Of a stretch of 64,000 nucleotides of DNA, positions 8,510 to 15,372 are shown piece by piece (position 1 is the first letter of the stretch; each line of letters starts with the position of its first letter). Below the pieces are notes generated by a model. It was not told the DNA's origin, ran no database searches, and saw only the letters and a list, made by a program, of their open reading frames with translations. A program made the position numbers and the translations under genes. Origin of the DNA: Streptomyces nigrescens (GTDB lineage Bacteria > Actinomycetota > Actinomycetes > Streptomycetales > Streptomycetaceae); assembly GCA_024349765.1 (NCBI GenBank), contig AP026073.1, positions 4,464,001 through 4,528,000 on the forward strand. Reading direction: 5' to 3'.

Positions 8510-9103
8510 CTACGCCGTCAGCTTAGAAATCACCGCGGAGAGGTCCGCGAGGATGGACGGGCAAGAGCCATGCCGGCGGCCCGTCATTGTGATGTAGCGG
8601 CCGGTCCCGTAGATCTCTACGGCCGTACCGTCGGGGCGTCGAATGCGCCGTCCCTGTCGGACGTCAGCGCGGCCCCAGATGTGCAGTCCATCTCCGGACG
8701 GGGACACCTCTACGTAGGTGGTGCCCGCGTCGCGAAGGATGGCAGCGGCCCACGGGGCGAGGCGCCCAGTGAGCGGATTCAAGCAGTGGTCCAAGTCGAT
8801 GCAGACCACGTCGTCTTCGTCGCTGAGGACGAAGCCCATACCGACGCCGGCCGTCGAAGCGGCGGCGTCCTTGTGCGTGCTCCACGTCCGCGGGTCCGTC
8901 GACGAAGCCGCCTTGCCGGCGACGGTCAACGGCCGCTTGTCCGCGGCCCGACGTACCCACCTGTCGCGGGTCGTCAGCTCTGCGGGGAGCGTCGTCTTCC
9001 TTGCGCGGGACCGGGCCTTGCGGCACCGGGGTGAACACGTGACCGTGTGCGCCCTGGCCATCAGGGCGAGCGGTCCGCCGCACTGCTCACAAGTCCTTGC
9101 CAT
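8510..9103 (-). CDS. Zinc-ribbon + Prim-Pol domain protein
   Basis: A 197-residue protein with an N-terminal zinc ribbon (CEQCGGPL ... CSPRCRKARSRAR, residues 4-33) and a bifunctional primase/polymerase core. The core shows the acidic pair DVVCIDLDHCL near residue 97 and YVEVSPSGDGLHIWGR near residue 132, then IYGTGRYITMTG. It probably primes or extends phage DNA. No helicase domain follows, so it is a stand-alone Prim-Pol. I start at the ATG at 9103 because the zinc ribbon begins there; TATGAT lies six bases upstream of the ATG, suggesting a leaderless or very short-leader transcript. Confidence 0.7.
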   Translation of the reverse strand: MARTCEQCGGPLALMARAHTVTCSPRCRKARSRARKTTLPAELTTRDRWVRRAADKRPLTVAGKAASSTDPRTWSTHKDAAASTAGVGMGFVLSDEDDVVCIDLDHCLNPLTGRLAPWAAAILRDAGTTYVEVSPSGDGLHIWGRADVRQGRRIRRPDGTAVEIYGTGRYITMTGRRHGSCPSILADLSAVISKLTA

Positions 9104-9419
9104 GCGTCTATCATACTTGGGGCGTGTCACACTTTCTAGCCTCTCACCAGGCATGATGCACACAACTTTTGTAGCTGACGCGTCACGCTTTCGGGCCAGG
9201 GTCCGCGCTGAGATGGCCCTTCACGGGGCTGTGCGGCCGTCTCTCGACCTCCCGGCGGGCGAGGTTCGCAGCGTCGATTTCAGAGCCCCAGACCCGTACA
9301 GACCGCGACGCCCAGCACCTAGACGGTCTGGAGGGTGGCCGGCAGGGGGTTACCCCCTGGGGTGGGGAGTCCAGACGGGGAAGTTGATCAGGCTCAGCGA
9401 TCTCCAGCGGAGATCATTC
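9104..9419. other. Intergenic phage region with perfect hairpin
   Basis: No convincing gene is seen in these 316 bp. It contains a perfect inverted repeat, GATCTCC / GGAGATC (9399-9405 and 9409-9415), and a second GC-rich palindromic stretch around 9338-9352 (AGGGGGT / ACCCCCT). The sequences CGTGTCACACTTTC and CGCGTCACGCTTTC are imperfect direct repeats about 57 bp apart near 9120-9195. They may be operators or a terminator for the 79-residue gene on the minus strand, which ends at 9420. Confidence 0.4.
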
Positions 9420-9659
9420 TCAAGAGAAGCCGATCTTCGACCTGCTAGAAAGATCTTCCTCATCCCCCTTGACTTCCAGGCGACTTGGCACTAGCACGAG
9501 CGTCACCGTGCACGCTGTCCGGCCGTCGCCGGTACGGATCTTGGGGTACGTCGCAAGGGCACCGACATCCACACCGTTGACCCTGACGGTAAGCGGAAGC
9601 ACTCCTTCGCCTGGCTCGTGGTCAGGCTCTACGATCTCCACCACTGCGCCGTCAGCCAT
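9420..9659 (-). CDS. Small phage protein of unknown function
   Basis: A 79-residue protein with a clear ribosome-binding site (AGGAG, five bases before the ATG). The sequence is beta-rich (VEIVEPDH, LPLTVRVNGVDVG, ACTVTLVLVPSRLEV) and ends in a short charged tail. No family recognised. It is transcribed in the same direction as the terminase genes. Confidence 0.55.
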   Translation of the reverse strand: MADGAVVEIVEPDHEPGEGVLPLTVRVNGVDVGALATYPKIRTGDGRTACTVTLVLVPSRLEVKGDEEDLSSRSKIGFS

Positions 9660-9684
9660 GGTCGCTCCTATCCACGCCCATGTG

Positions 9685-9835
9685 TGAGCGCCTATACGTG
9701 GTGGTGTGTGGTGGTACAGGCACGCCTATATGCCCGCCCTACATGGGCCCACATACAGGGCCCCGTATATAGGCCCTCCATAAGAGCCCCCTCTACAGGG
9801 CCCTATGTCAGTCCTCTAGGGCCGGGTGCGTGGAA
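9685..9835. repeat. Palindrome-rich GGGCCC repeat tract (possible cos region)
   Basis: Between the HNH gene and the 79-residue gene is a 150-bp tract with repeated short motifs: CGCCTATA twice (near 9689 and 9723), and five GGGCC/GGCCC cores flanked by TA-rich steps such as ACATGGGCCCACAT, ATACAGGGCCCC, TATAGGCCCT and TACAGGGCCCTATG. It can fold into several hairpins. HNH genes next to terminases often mark the cohesive-end site in HK97-like phages, so a cos or terminase-binding region is a reasonable guess. Not proven from sequence alone. Confidence 0.4.
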
Positions 9836-10113
9836 GAGGGGCGCTGTGTGGAGACCCTGTTACGCGCCGCTGCAGAGGCGCCTTCCTGCCCGCTCTTACG
9901 GGCGTGGCACCATCGGCACAACAGCCTCAGGTTGTCGTCCCCGTGGTCGTCGCCCGGGACGATGTGGTCCACGTCAGTGCCTGCCTGCGTGCACCGACCG
10001 CCTACCTCGTAGATCATGGTGCAGCGGTAGCCGTCACGGCGCTTGATCCGCTTGCAGATCTGCGCCCAGTTCTTCGGGAGCCGGCTCCGTCTGGTGCTTC
10101 CCTCCCAAGCCAT
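9808..10113 (-). CDS. Phage HNH endonuclease
   Basis: A 101-residue protein with a complete HNH/beta-beta-alpha-metal signature: a first Cys pair around RCTM...GGRCTQ, then VDHIVPGDDHGDDNLRLLC and CRWCHARKSGQ. Small HNH proteins next to terminase in HK97-type phages assist terminase cleavage at cos. I chose the ATG at 10113 with GGAGG four bases upstream; upstream in-frame ATGs lack a ribosome-binding site and overlap the divergent lipoprotein leader. The C-terminal tail is short and basic. Confidence 0.8.
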   Translation of the reverse strand: MAWEGSTRRSRLPKNWAQICKRIKRRDGYRCTMIYEVGGRCTQAGTDVDHIVPGDDHGDDNLRLLCRWCHARKSGQEGASAAARNRVSTQRPSSTHPALED

Positions 10114-10195
10114 ACCGCCTCCGATCATGCCCGGCATCCCGTACTGTTCGCTCATTCGCGGGCAGGGGGCCCGCCTGAAATCTCGGGGGAGCGCC

Positions 10196-10795
10196 ATGCG
10201 CCCATCCATCCGCGTCGCTACGTTGGCCGTAGGCGCGCTAGTAACTGCCGTGCTGGCAACGGGCTGTTCGTCCTCCAGCGACGCCCCTAAAGCCGCTCCT
10301 GCGGCCGCTGAGAAGGCGCCACAGGCGAAGGCTAAGGACGTCGCGGACAAGCCGTCAGAGAAGCCTGTGAAGGCGCCCCTCGTCGCCGTCGGGAAGTCGG
10401 GGACGTACACGGCGGAGGACGGCGCGACGGGCGTGAAGACGAAGATGGAGATCACGCTCAAAGACGTGAAGACGGTGACGCCGTCGGAGATCGGCACAAC
10501 GACCAAGCCGAAGGGTCAGTACGTCGTCCTGACGCTCACTGTGAAGAACGTCGGCGACAAGGACGGCGGCTTCCATCCATACGGCCTTATGAAGTGGGAG
10601 GACGACCAGACCGCCGAACAGAACGCCTCCACGCTGGAGACGTCGAACAGCGGCCAGGACGTCGACACAGACTACAAGCCAGGCCAGAACGTCACAGGGG
10701 ACGTCATCCTTGACGTCCCGCGCCTGGGCGGGAAGGTGAACTTCTACGACTCGCCGGGGGCGGCGTCACTGACGTTCGAGCTACCGGCCGACTAG
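10196..10795 (+). CDS. DUF4352-type lipoprotein (prophage cargo)
   Basis: A 199-residue secreted lipoprotein: basic start MRPSIRVA, hydrophobic helix, lipobox LATG-C at residue 23, then an Ala/Lys/Pro-rich linker (residues 28-60) and a beta-rich domain (YVVLTLTVKNVGDKDGG) of the DUF4352/immunoglobulin-like type. A GGGGGA ribosome-binding site precedes the ATG. It is the only plus-strand gene in the prophage and diverges from the HNH gene. This suggests lysogenic expression: a moron that modifies the host surface, perhaps superinfection exclusion. That role is inference. Confidence 0.75.
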   Translation: MRPSIRVATLAVGALVTAVLATGCSSSSDAPKAAPAAAEKAPQAKAKDVADKPSEKPVKAPLVAVGKSGTYTAEDGATGVKTKMEITLKDVKTVTPSEIGTTTKPKGQYVVLTLTVKNVGDKDGGFHPYGLMKWEDDQTAEQNASTLETSNSGQDVDTDYKPGQNVTGDVILDVPRLGGKVNFYDSPGAASLTFELPAD

Positions 10796-10804
10796 CACGC
10801 ATGG

Positions 10805-10844
10805 AAAAGCCCCGGCGCGGAATCACTCCTCCACGTCGGGGCTT
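10805..10844 (-). terminator. Intrinsic terminator
   Basis: Inverted repeat AAGCCCCG / CGGGGCTT (10807-10814 and 10837-10844) with a 22-base loop. Read on the minus strand the stem ends in CTTTTCC, giving a short U-run, so it best suits transcripts coming leftward from the tRNA-like/integrase region. It also sits 11 bp after the lipoprotein stop and may act in both directions. Confidence 0.55.
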
Positions 10845-10934
10845 ACCTATGAAGTGCGCGGGTTGGCAGGCGAACCACATCACCCCTGCCGCGGACACCC
10901 CGACCGCTATACGCTCTCGGTGCCGTTCCTGACG

Positions 10935-11046
10935 TGATCACGACCGGATTCGAACCGGTGTTACCGCAGGCGTGGCCACTTGCCCCGAAGGGGCGGGACT
11001 CGATCCCTACTGCGTGCGGCGTCTTGGGCCTCTGGACTACGTGACC
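10935..11046 (-). tRNA. tRNA-like gene with 46-base anticodon loop
   Basis: On the minus strand a full tRNA cloverleaf can be drawn except for the anticodon loop. The acceptor GGTCACG / CGTGATC pairs 7 bp (one G-U), with discriminator A at 10935. The D arm is GTC...GAC with GG in the loop. The anticodon stem CCGCA / TGCGG pairs 5 of 5. The variable loop is TAAC. The T arm ACCGG-TTCGAAT-CCGGT is perfect. Without the extra loop sequence it would be exactly 73 nt. The loop is 46 nt instead of 7 and holds small hairpins (GGGA/TCCC, GCCCC/GGGGC, GTGGCCAC). No T33 or anticodon can be assigned, so it may be interrupted, decayed or specialised. CCA is not encoded. Confidence 0.55.
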
Positions 11047-11360
11047 GGTTGGCGACGCGTTGCGCTTGCCCGGATACGGCCGGGACCTTCTCAGCGACGC
11101 TCGTCGTCCTCCCGTCGCACGCCCCCTGGACGCATACGGGAAACTCATGGACACCCGGGCCGCTCTACCGCGCTCTACGCGGGAGGAGAGATACCGCGGA
11201 GCGCAGGAGCGGCGCCGGGTGTCGTCGGGGGGAGTCGGGCCGCCCGCCATTCGCGACGGTCGCCGAAACTTCCTCCTACCTTAGTTACGTGCGGCATGTC
11301 TCGCGGGAGTGATCTTGAAACCGTCTTCCGCACCCCTGGCCGGGCCGGTGGCCAAAAGGT

Positions 11361-11429
11361 CAAACTAGACCCTATTTTCTAAAACCCCTAAGGACTGTCT
11401 AAGGGGTTTGAAAAATAGGGTCTAGTTTG
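11361..11429. repeat. Long AT-rich inverted repeat
   Basis: A perfect 18-bp inverted repeat (11361-11378 with 11412-11429, arm CAAACTAGACCCTATTTT). It is extended inward after a small internal loop by 8 more pairs (AAACCCCT / AGGGGTTT, 11382-11389 with 11402-11409), leaving a 12-base loop. Much more AT-rich than its surroundings. It could terminate the integrase transcript from the right, or be a protein-binding or recombination element. Confidence 0.7.
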
Positions 11430-11493
11430 TCAATTTGCGCACCCAATGAACCCGGAGAGTTACCAACTCCCCCATGCTCGTCACTAATTGGAG

Positions 11494-11518
11494 TTATCCA
11501 CAGCCTCCCTGTGGATAA
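11494..11518. promoter_or_regulatory. Inverted pair of DnaA-box sequences
   Basis: TTATCCACAG (11494-11503) and CTGTGGATAA (11509-11518) form a perfect 10-bp inverted repeat with a 5-bp CCTCC spacer. Each arm contains the classical DnaA box TTATCCACA. Streptomyces boxes are usually TTGTCCACA, so these are the stricter bacterial consensus. It lies downstream of the integrase in a protein-free tract and may be a replication or regulatory site of the phage; a chance hairpin is possible. Confidence 0.45.
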
Positions 11519-11685
11519 CGGACGAGGCAGCCGGTTGACGTGGAGGGTCTGCGGCGTCGACGACGAGGCCCACGGGCGCGCTGACGAGTCGCCAACACTT
11601 CCCAAGATGAGACCTAACTCACACCGGCTGTTGGCGGTTGACGCCCCGCACACTATCCGCGACGTCGACCGTCTACACGCTTCAA

Positions 11686-13302
11686 CTACTCGGCCACGCC
11701 ACTACCTGAAACCCAGTCGAATTCCAGGCGGTCGCCGATTGGGCGACGGTCTCCCTGTCCTGTCGACGGCGTCAGTTTCAGACCGTTGATTGCGCACCGG
11801 AGCAACATGCGTTTGTCGGCCAACTCCGCAGCCTGCCAGGCTTCCGCGAGCAACTCCCCATCCAGCAGCGGCGTTAGATCCGACTGCCGACGAAGCTCGT
11901 TGAGTTCCGCATTGTGCGCCGCGATCTGATCAGTCAAGGCGCTGGACAGTGCCCGGTAGCGCTCCTCCTTCATCCGCCCATGGACATAGAAGGCGTCGTC
12001 CAGCACTTCGGCGCGACGCTCGGCGTCGTCCAGTGCCGCCGACACGTGCTTGCGGCGCTCGTCCATTTCTGGATCTTGGTACGCCAGCCACCGACGGGCG
12101 ATCTCATGAAGGACCGGGTCGTCGGGCTCCAGTGCTGAGACATGCGTGACCCAGCTTTCACCGACCTGCCAATCAGCACGCGTGGCTGACGTTCTGACAC
12201 CAACGCAGGCTGCGGGGCCGCCCTCCATTCGGGTGCGGCACCGGTAGGAGTCGCCACCTGACACTACCCCGACGCCACAATGCGGGCACTGCATGATCCC
12301 GGTAAGCAGCTTGCCGGCTTGCTTAACCCCATGGTGGCTTCCAAGACCGCGGACGGTGCGAGAGGCAATCTGCGCTTTGATGGCGTACCACTCCGTCAAT
12401 GAGACGACCCCCGTTCCGCACACGACGGGGTGCCCGTCTGAGCCGATCAGCGGCTCTGCCCGCCAACCCCACTTGTCAATCGGGTTGCCGTACTCGTCCT
12501 GATGCCGCTCTCGATGCGGAACGAGACCGGCCCACAGTGGTGACGCTGCCATACGCGCAATCGCGTTGGCTGACCAATGGCGCCCGGTGCGGGTCGTAGC
12601 TCCTTCGGCAGTCAGCCTGTGCGCGATGGTCGTGCCAGCTTCCCCGCTGAGTAGCGCATCAGCGATCTTGCGAGCCGTTGGGTACTCCTCCGGGTGCGGG
12701 CCGACTTTCCCGTCTCCTAGGCGCTTAATGCCGTAGGGAGCCTGACCTCCTGGAGCACGTCCCAAGATCCGGTGTGCGTCCAGGCCGGTTTGTACACGGA
12801 GGGCGATGTCTCGCGCCTCGTCGCGGGCTCGTTCCGAGAGGAAGGCGAAGATCATTCGCCCTCCCTTCGAGCTGTCCAGTCCTTCCGAGACGGACACCAG
12901 CCGCGCCCGACGTTCGTCCAGCGCGTCAAGGACGTTGCCCACAGCCCCCATTCCGCGCCGGTCGAATCGGTCCGTCTTCCAGACGGCCAGCGTCTTGGAG
13001 CGGCCGGCTAGGACTGCTGCCTTTGCGTTCTCGAAGGCATCACGACGTACATGCGCCTTACTTGCGCTCCGCTGCTCGAACCACACATGCCGGATCTGAA
13101 GATCCTCGGCGCGTGCCCAACGGACAATGTCGCGTAGATGTGCTCGCAGGGTGGCCAGGTCTTCCCGCTTCTTCGAACGCCTGATATAGGCGTCTACGAG
13201 GGAGACTGGATCACCGGAGGCTGGTTGGTCTAGCCCCAGCTCCGTCAGTTCCTCGTTGGTGAACCCCAGCGCAGCGAGTTCATCAGCGTCTTCCCGGTGC
13301 AT
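11686..13302 (-). CDS. int: Large serine integrase (phage site-specific recombinase)
   Basis: A 538-residue large serine recombinase. The resolvase-type catalytic domain spans about residues 35-190, with the nucleophile Ser in YIRRSKKRED, catalytic Args in TDRFDRRG and the helix LSERARDEARDIALR. A recombinase domain follows, then a zinc ribbon (MQCPHCGVGVVSGGDSYRC, near residue 340) and a helical coiled-coil region (about 430-500) needed for directionality. It integrates phage DNA by recombining attP with a chromosomal attB. A GGAGAG ribosome-binding site precedes the ATG at 13302. It is the last phage gene before host sequence. Confidence 0.9.
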   Translation of the reverse strand: MHREDADELAALGFTNEELTELGLDQPASGDPVSLVDAYIRRSKKREDLATLRAHLRDIVRWARAEDLQIRHVWFEQRSASKAHVRRDAFENAKAAVLAGRSKTLAVWKTDRFDRRGMGAVGNVLDALDERRARLVSVSEGLDSSKGGRMIFAFLSERARDEARDIALRVQTGLDAHRILGRAPGGQAPYGIKRLGDGKVGPHPEEYPTARKIADALLSGEAGTTIAHRLTAEGATTRTGRHWSANAIARMAASPLWAGLVPHRERHQDEYGNPIDKWGWRAEPLIGSDGHPVVCGTGVVSLTEWYAIKAQIASRTVRGLGSHHGVKQAGKLLTGIMQCPHCGVGVVSGGDSYRCRTRMEGGPAACVGVRTSATRADWQVGESWVTHVSALEPDDPVLHEIARRWLAYQDPEMDERRKHVSAALDDAERRAEVLDDAFYVHGRMKEERYRALSSALTDQIAAHNAELNELRRQSDLTPLLDGELLAEAWQAAELADKRMLLRCAINGLKLTPSTGQGDRRPIGDRLEFDWVSGSGVAE

Positions 13303-13419
13303 GTCTCTCCGTTCTGAGAGCCGTCCTCATCAACACCAGACATGGGGAAATACCCTACAGCTGTCCGGCCATTGAGATACCGCGTTTGGGCTGAGCCTGG
13401 GGTGCGCTAGCGTCCGGAC
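13303..13419. other. Prophage-chromosome junction (contains right att site)
   Basis: The integrase gene begins at 13302 and the first host gene at 13420. In serine-integrase prophages one hybrid att site sits next to the 5' end of int, so the crossover lies within these 117 bp. The core cannot be located because the other prophage end is outside the window. The short palindrome ACAGCTGT (near 13369) is one candidate centre. Confidence 0.5.
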
Positions 13420-13920
13420 ATGATCGAGATACGGGCCGCCGCCCCCGGGGACGCCGCCGAACTGGTCCGGCTGCGCCGGCTGATGTTCCGGGCGATGAAC
13501 GGCGAGGACCAGCCCGGCGGTTGGGAGCAGGAGGCGGAGGCGGTGGCGCGCCGGCTGCTGTCCGGGCCGGAGCCGCGGCTGGGTGCGTTCGTGGTGGCGG
13601 GCGACGGGGCGGCCGGGGCGCCGCATCTGGCGGCGTGTGCGGTCGGGACGGTGGAGCAGCGGCTGCCGGCGCCGGGCCACCCCTCGGGCCGCTTCGGCTT
13701 CGTCTTCAACGTCTGCACGGATCCGCGCTATCGGGGCCGCGGCTATGCCCGCGCCACCACCGAGGCCCTGCTCGACTGGTTCGCGGAGCAGGGCGTCAGC
13801 CGCGTCGACCTGCACGCCACGGACGGCGCCGAACCGCTGTACCGCAGCCTGGGGTTCCACGAGCACTCCACACCGCTGTCGCTGGACCTGCGCGCCCGCG
13901 TGCGGCGCACGGCCGACTGA
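13420..13920 (+). CDS. GNAT family N-acetyltransferase
   Basis: A 166-residue acetyltransferase with the GNAT fold: N-terminal MIEIRAAAPGDAAELVRLR, a central strand FVFNVCTDPRYRGRGYARATTEALL carrying the acetyl-CoA pyrophosphate loop (R-x-x-G-x-G/A) near residues 102-110, and the C-terminal LYRSLGFHEHSTPL. Substrate unknown. First host gene next to the prophage junction; GC and codon bias rise sharply here. Confidence 0.85.
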   Translation: MIEIRAAAPGDAAELVRLRRLMFRAMNGEDQPGGWEQEAEAVARRLLSGPEPRLGAFVVAGDGAAGAPHLAACAVGTVEQRLPAPGHPSGRFGFVFNVCTDPRYRGRGYARATTEALLDWFAEQGVSRVDLHATDGAEPLYRSLGFHEHSTPLSLDLRARVRRTAD

Positions 13921-13966
13921 GCGGGCGGACGGCCCGGGGCGACCGGGAGCCCCGGCGGCGGCTGCC

Positions 13967-14689
13967 CTACTCCACCCGGGCCGCGAAGCCGTAGTGGAGG
14001 CCGCTGCCCGGCACCGGGAGCCCCGGCGGCAGCTCTTCGCCGCTCAGGGGCGGAAGGCTGACGGTGTCCCAGTCGACGGTCCCCTCGAAGTGTTCGGCGA
14101 GGTGGACGACGCTCACCTCCTCGCCGTGCGCGTACGCGGTGAGGATCGGGGCCCCGCTCAGCCCGCAGCCCCCGACGACCGAGAACCACCGGTCGCACGC
14201 CCAGCGCAGCTCATCGGGGCGGGAGGCGACGATCGTCGCGCAGTGCGCGGTCGAACCGCTCCAGCCGGTGTCGTCCAGCACGTAGAAGCCGTACGGCCCG
14301 GAGGTGTGGTGCCCGGTCCCGGCGGCGCCTGCCCGGGCGAGGACGTCTTCCGCCTCGGCCTGCCGCCGCCCGATGGTGGTCTCGTCCTCCCCGTACCCCT
14401 CGGCGGCCTCGGGGTTGAGCTCGCATATGTTCTGCCAGAAGTCGATCTGCTGGGCCAGCCGTCCGGCCAGCAGGGTCAGGGCAGGGACGTGGCCGGGATG
14501 TCTGCCGAGGGCCGCGCGCAGCCAGGGTTCCTCCGGCCAGCTCTGCCCGGCGCCGTCGATGTCTTCCGGCACGTCCGCCGGGCCGGTGGCCGTCAGGCAC
14601 AGCAGCCGCCCCAGCGCGAAGGCGGCGTCGGCATCACCGGCCGTCGCGGCGGTCCGCAGCCGCGTCAGCCTCTCGTCGTCGATCGTCAT
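13967..14689 (-). CDS. Conserved hypothetical protein with HEAT/TPR-like N terminus
   Basis: A 240-residue acidic cytoplasmic protein. The N-terminal third (DDERLTRLRTAATAGDADAAFALGRLL) resembles a single Sel1/TPR-like helical pair. The C-terminal two thirds include a run of Gly/Ser and a conserved-looking VVGGCGLSGAPILTAYAHG segment. No catalytic motif recognised. I chose the ATG at 14689; an alternative in-frame start lies ten codons upstream. Confidence 0.55.
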   Translation of the reverse strand: MTIDDERLTRLRTAATAGDADAAFALGRLLCLTATGPADVPEDIDGAGQSWPEEPWLRAALGRHPGHVPALTLLAGRLAQQIDFWQNICELNPEAAEGYGEDETTIGRRQAEAEDVLARAGAAGTGHHTSGPYGFYVLDDTGWSGSTAHCATIVASRPDELRWACDRWFSVVGGCGLSGAPILTAYAHGEEVSVVHLAEHFEGTVDWDTVSLPPLSGEELPPGLPVPGSGLHYGFAARVE

Positions 14690-14772
14690 GTGCCGCAGGC
14701 TAGGCGCGGGCACTGACATCCGGGGCCGTCACGGTTCCACCGACCGCTCCAAAAGGGCCCGGAAGGCCGCGA

Positions 14773-15330
14773 CTAGGCGACGCCCAGGCCGTCCAGGACC
14801 GTGGCGCCGGGGAGTTCGGCCAGTGCCTTGCCGGGGACGATGAGCTTGCCGCGGCGGCTGCCGCTGCCGATCAGGGCGTACGGGGTGTCGGCGACGGCGG
14901 CGTCGACGAGCAGCGGCCAGTCGGCGGGCAGGCCGATGGGGGTGATACCGCCGTATTCCATGCCGCTCTCGCCGACCGCCCGGTCCATCGGCGCGAACGA
15001 CGCCTTGCGCGCGCCGAGTTGGCGGCGCACCACGCCGTTGACGTCGACGCGGGTGTGGGACAGGACGACGCAGCCGGCCAGGGTGGTCTCGCCGCCGCGC
15101 CTGCCGGCCACCACCACGCAGTTCGCCGACTGCTCCAGCAGCCAGGGGCCGTAGTGCTCGACGAGCAGGGCGGTGTCCGCGATGGCCGGGTCGGTGTCGA
15201 CGAAGCGGAACTCCTCGACCGGTACGGAGCCGCTCCAGGCGCGGATCGCCGCGGCGACGGGCTCGGTCAGCTGGTCCAGGCACTCGACGGCGGGCCGGAC
15301 CTCGTCAAAGGCATCCATCGGGACGGGCAT
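14773..15330 (-). CDS. YbaK/EbsC-type aminoacyl-tRNA deacylase-like protein
   Basis: A 185-residue single-domain protein resembling the editing domain shared by YbaK, ProX and the insertion domain of prolyl-tRNA synthetase. Visible motifs are an early helix, ANCVVVAGRRGG, the nucleic-acid-facing RQLGARKASFAP, and GGITPIGLP near residues 125-133, followed by LIGSGSRRGKLIV. Such proteins hydrolyse mischarged tRNA in trans. Specificity (Cys, Ala or other) cannot be told. Confidence 0.75.
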   Translation of the reverse strand: MPVPMDAFDEVRPAVECLDQLTEPVAAAIRAWSGSVPVEEFRFVDTDPAIADTALLVEHYGPWLLEQSANCVVVAGRRGGETTLAGCVVLSHTRVDVNGVVRRQLGARKASFAPMDRAVGESGMEYGGITPIGLPADWPLLVDAAVADTPYALIGSGSRRGKLIVPGKALAELPGATVLDGLGVA

Positions 15331-15372
15331 GGCGCCAAGTTAACAGCCGGAGCCGGCCGCCGCGGGGCCGTC

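Larger units (their letters stand above)
10796..11685. other. 890-bp protein-free tract between cargo lipoprotein and integrase
   Basis: No supported protein gene lies here. It holds a minus-strand terminator (10805-10844), a tRNA-like gene with an enlarged anticodon loop (10935-11046), a long AT-rich hairpin (11361-11429), a pair of inverted DnaA-box sequences (11494-11518) and an 8-bp inverted repeat CGCCAACA / TGTTGGCG (11590-11597 and 11629-11636). The genes on both sides converge on it. Confidence 0.6.

Noticed and set aside
11105-11186. A second tRNA-like structure on the minus strand with an acceptor-like pairing CCTCCCG / CGGGAGG and a GGTAGAGC D-arm-like segment
   Set aside because: The D stem does not pair, there is no TTCGA-type T loop and no 5+7+5 anticodon arm, so it does not fold as a tRNA.
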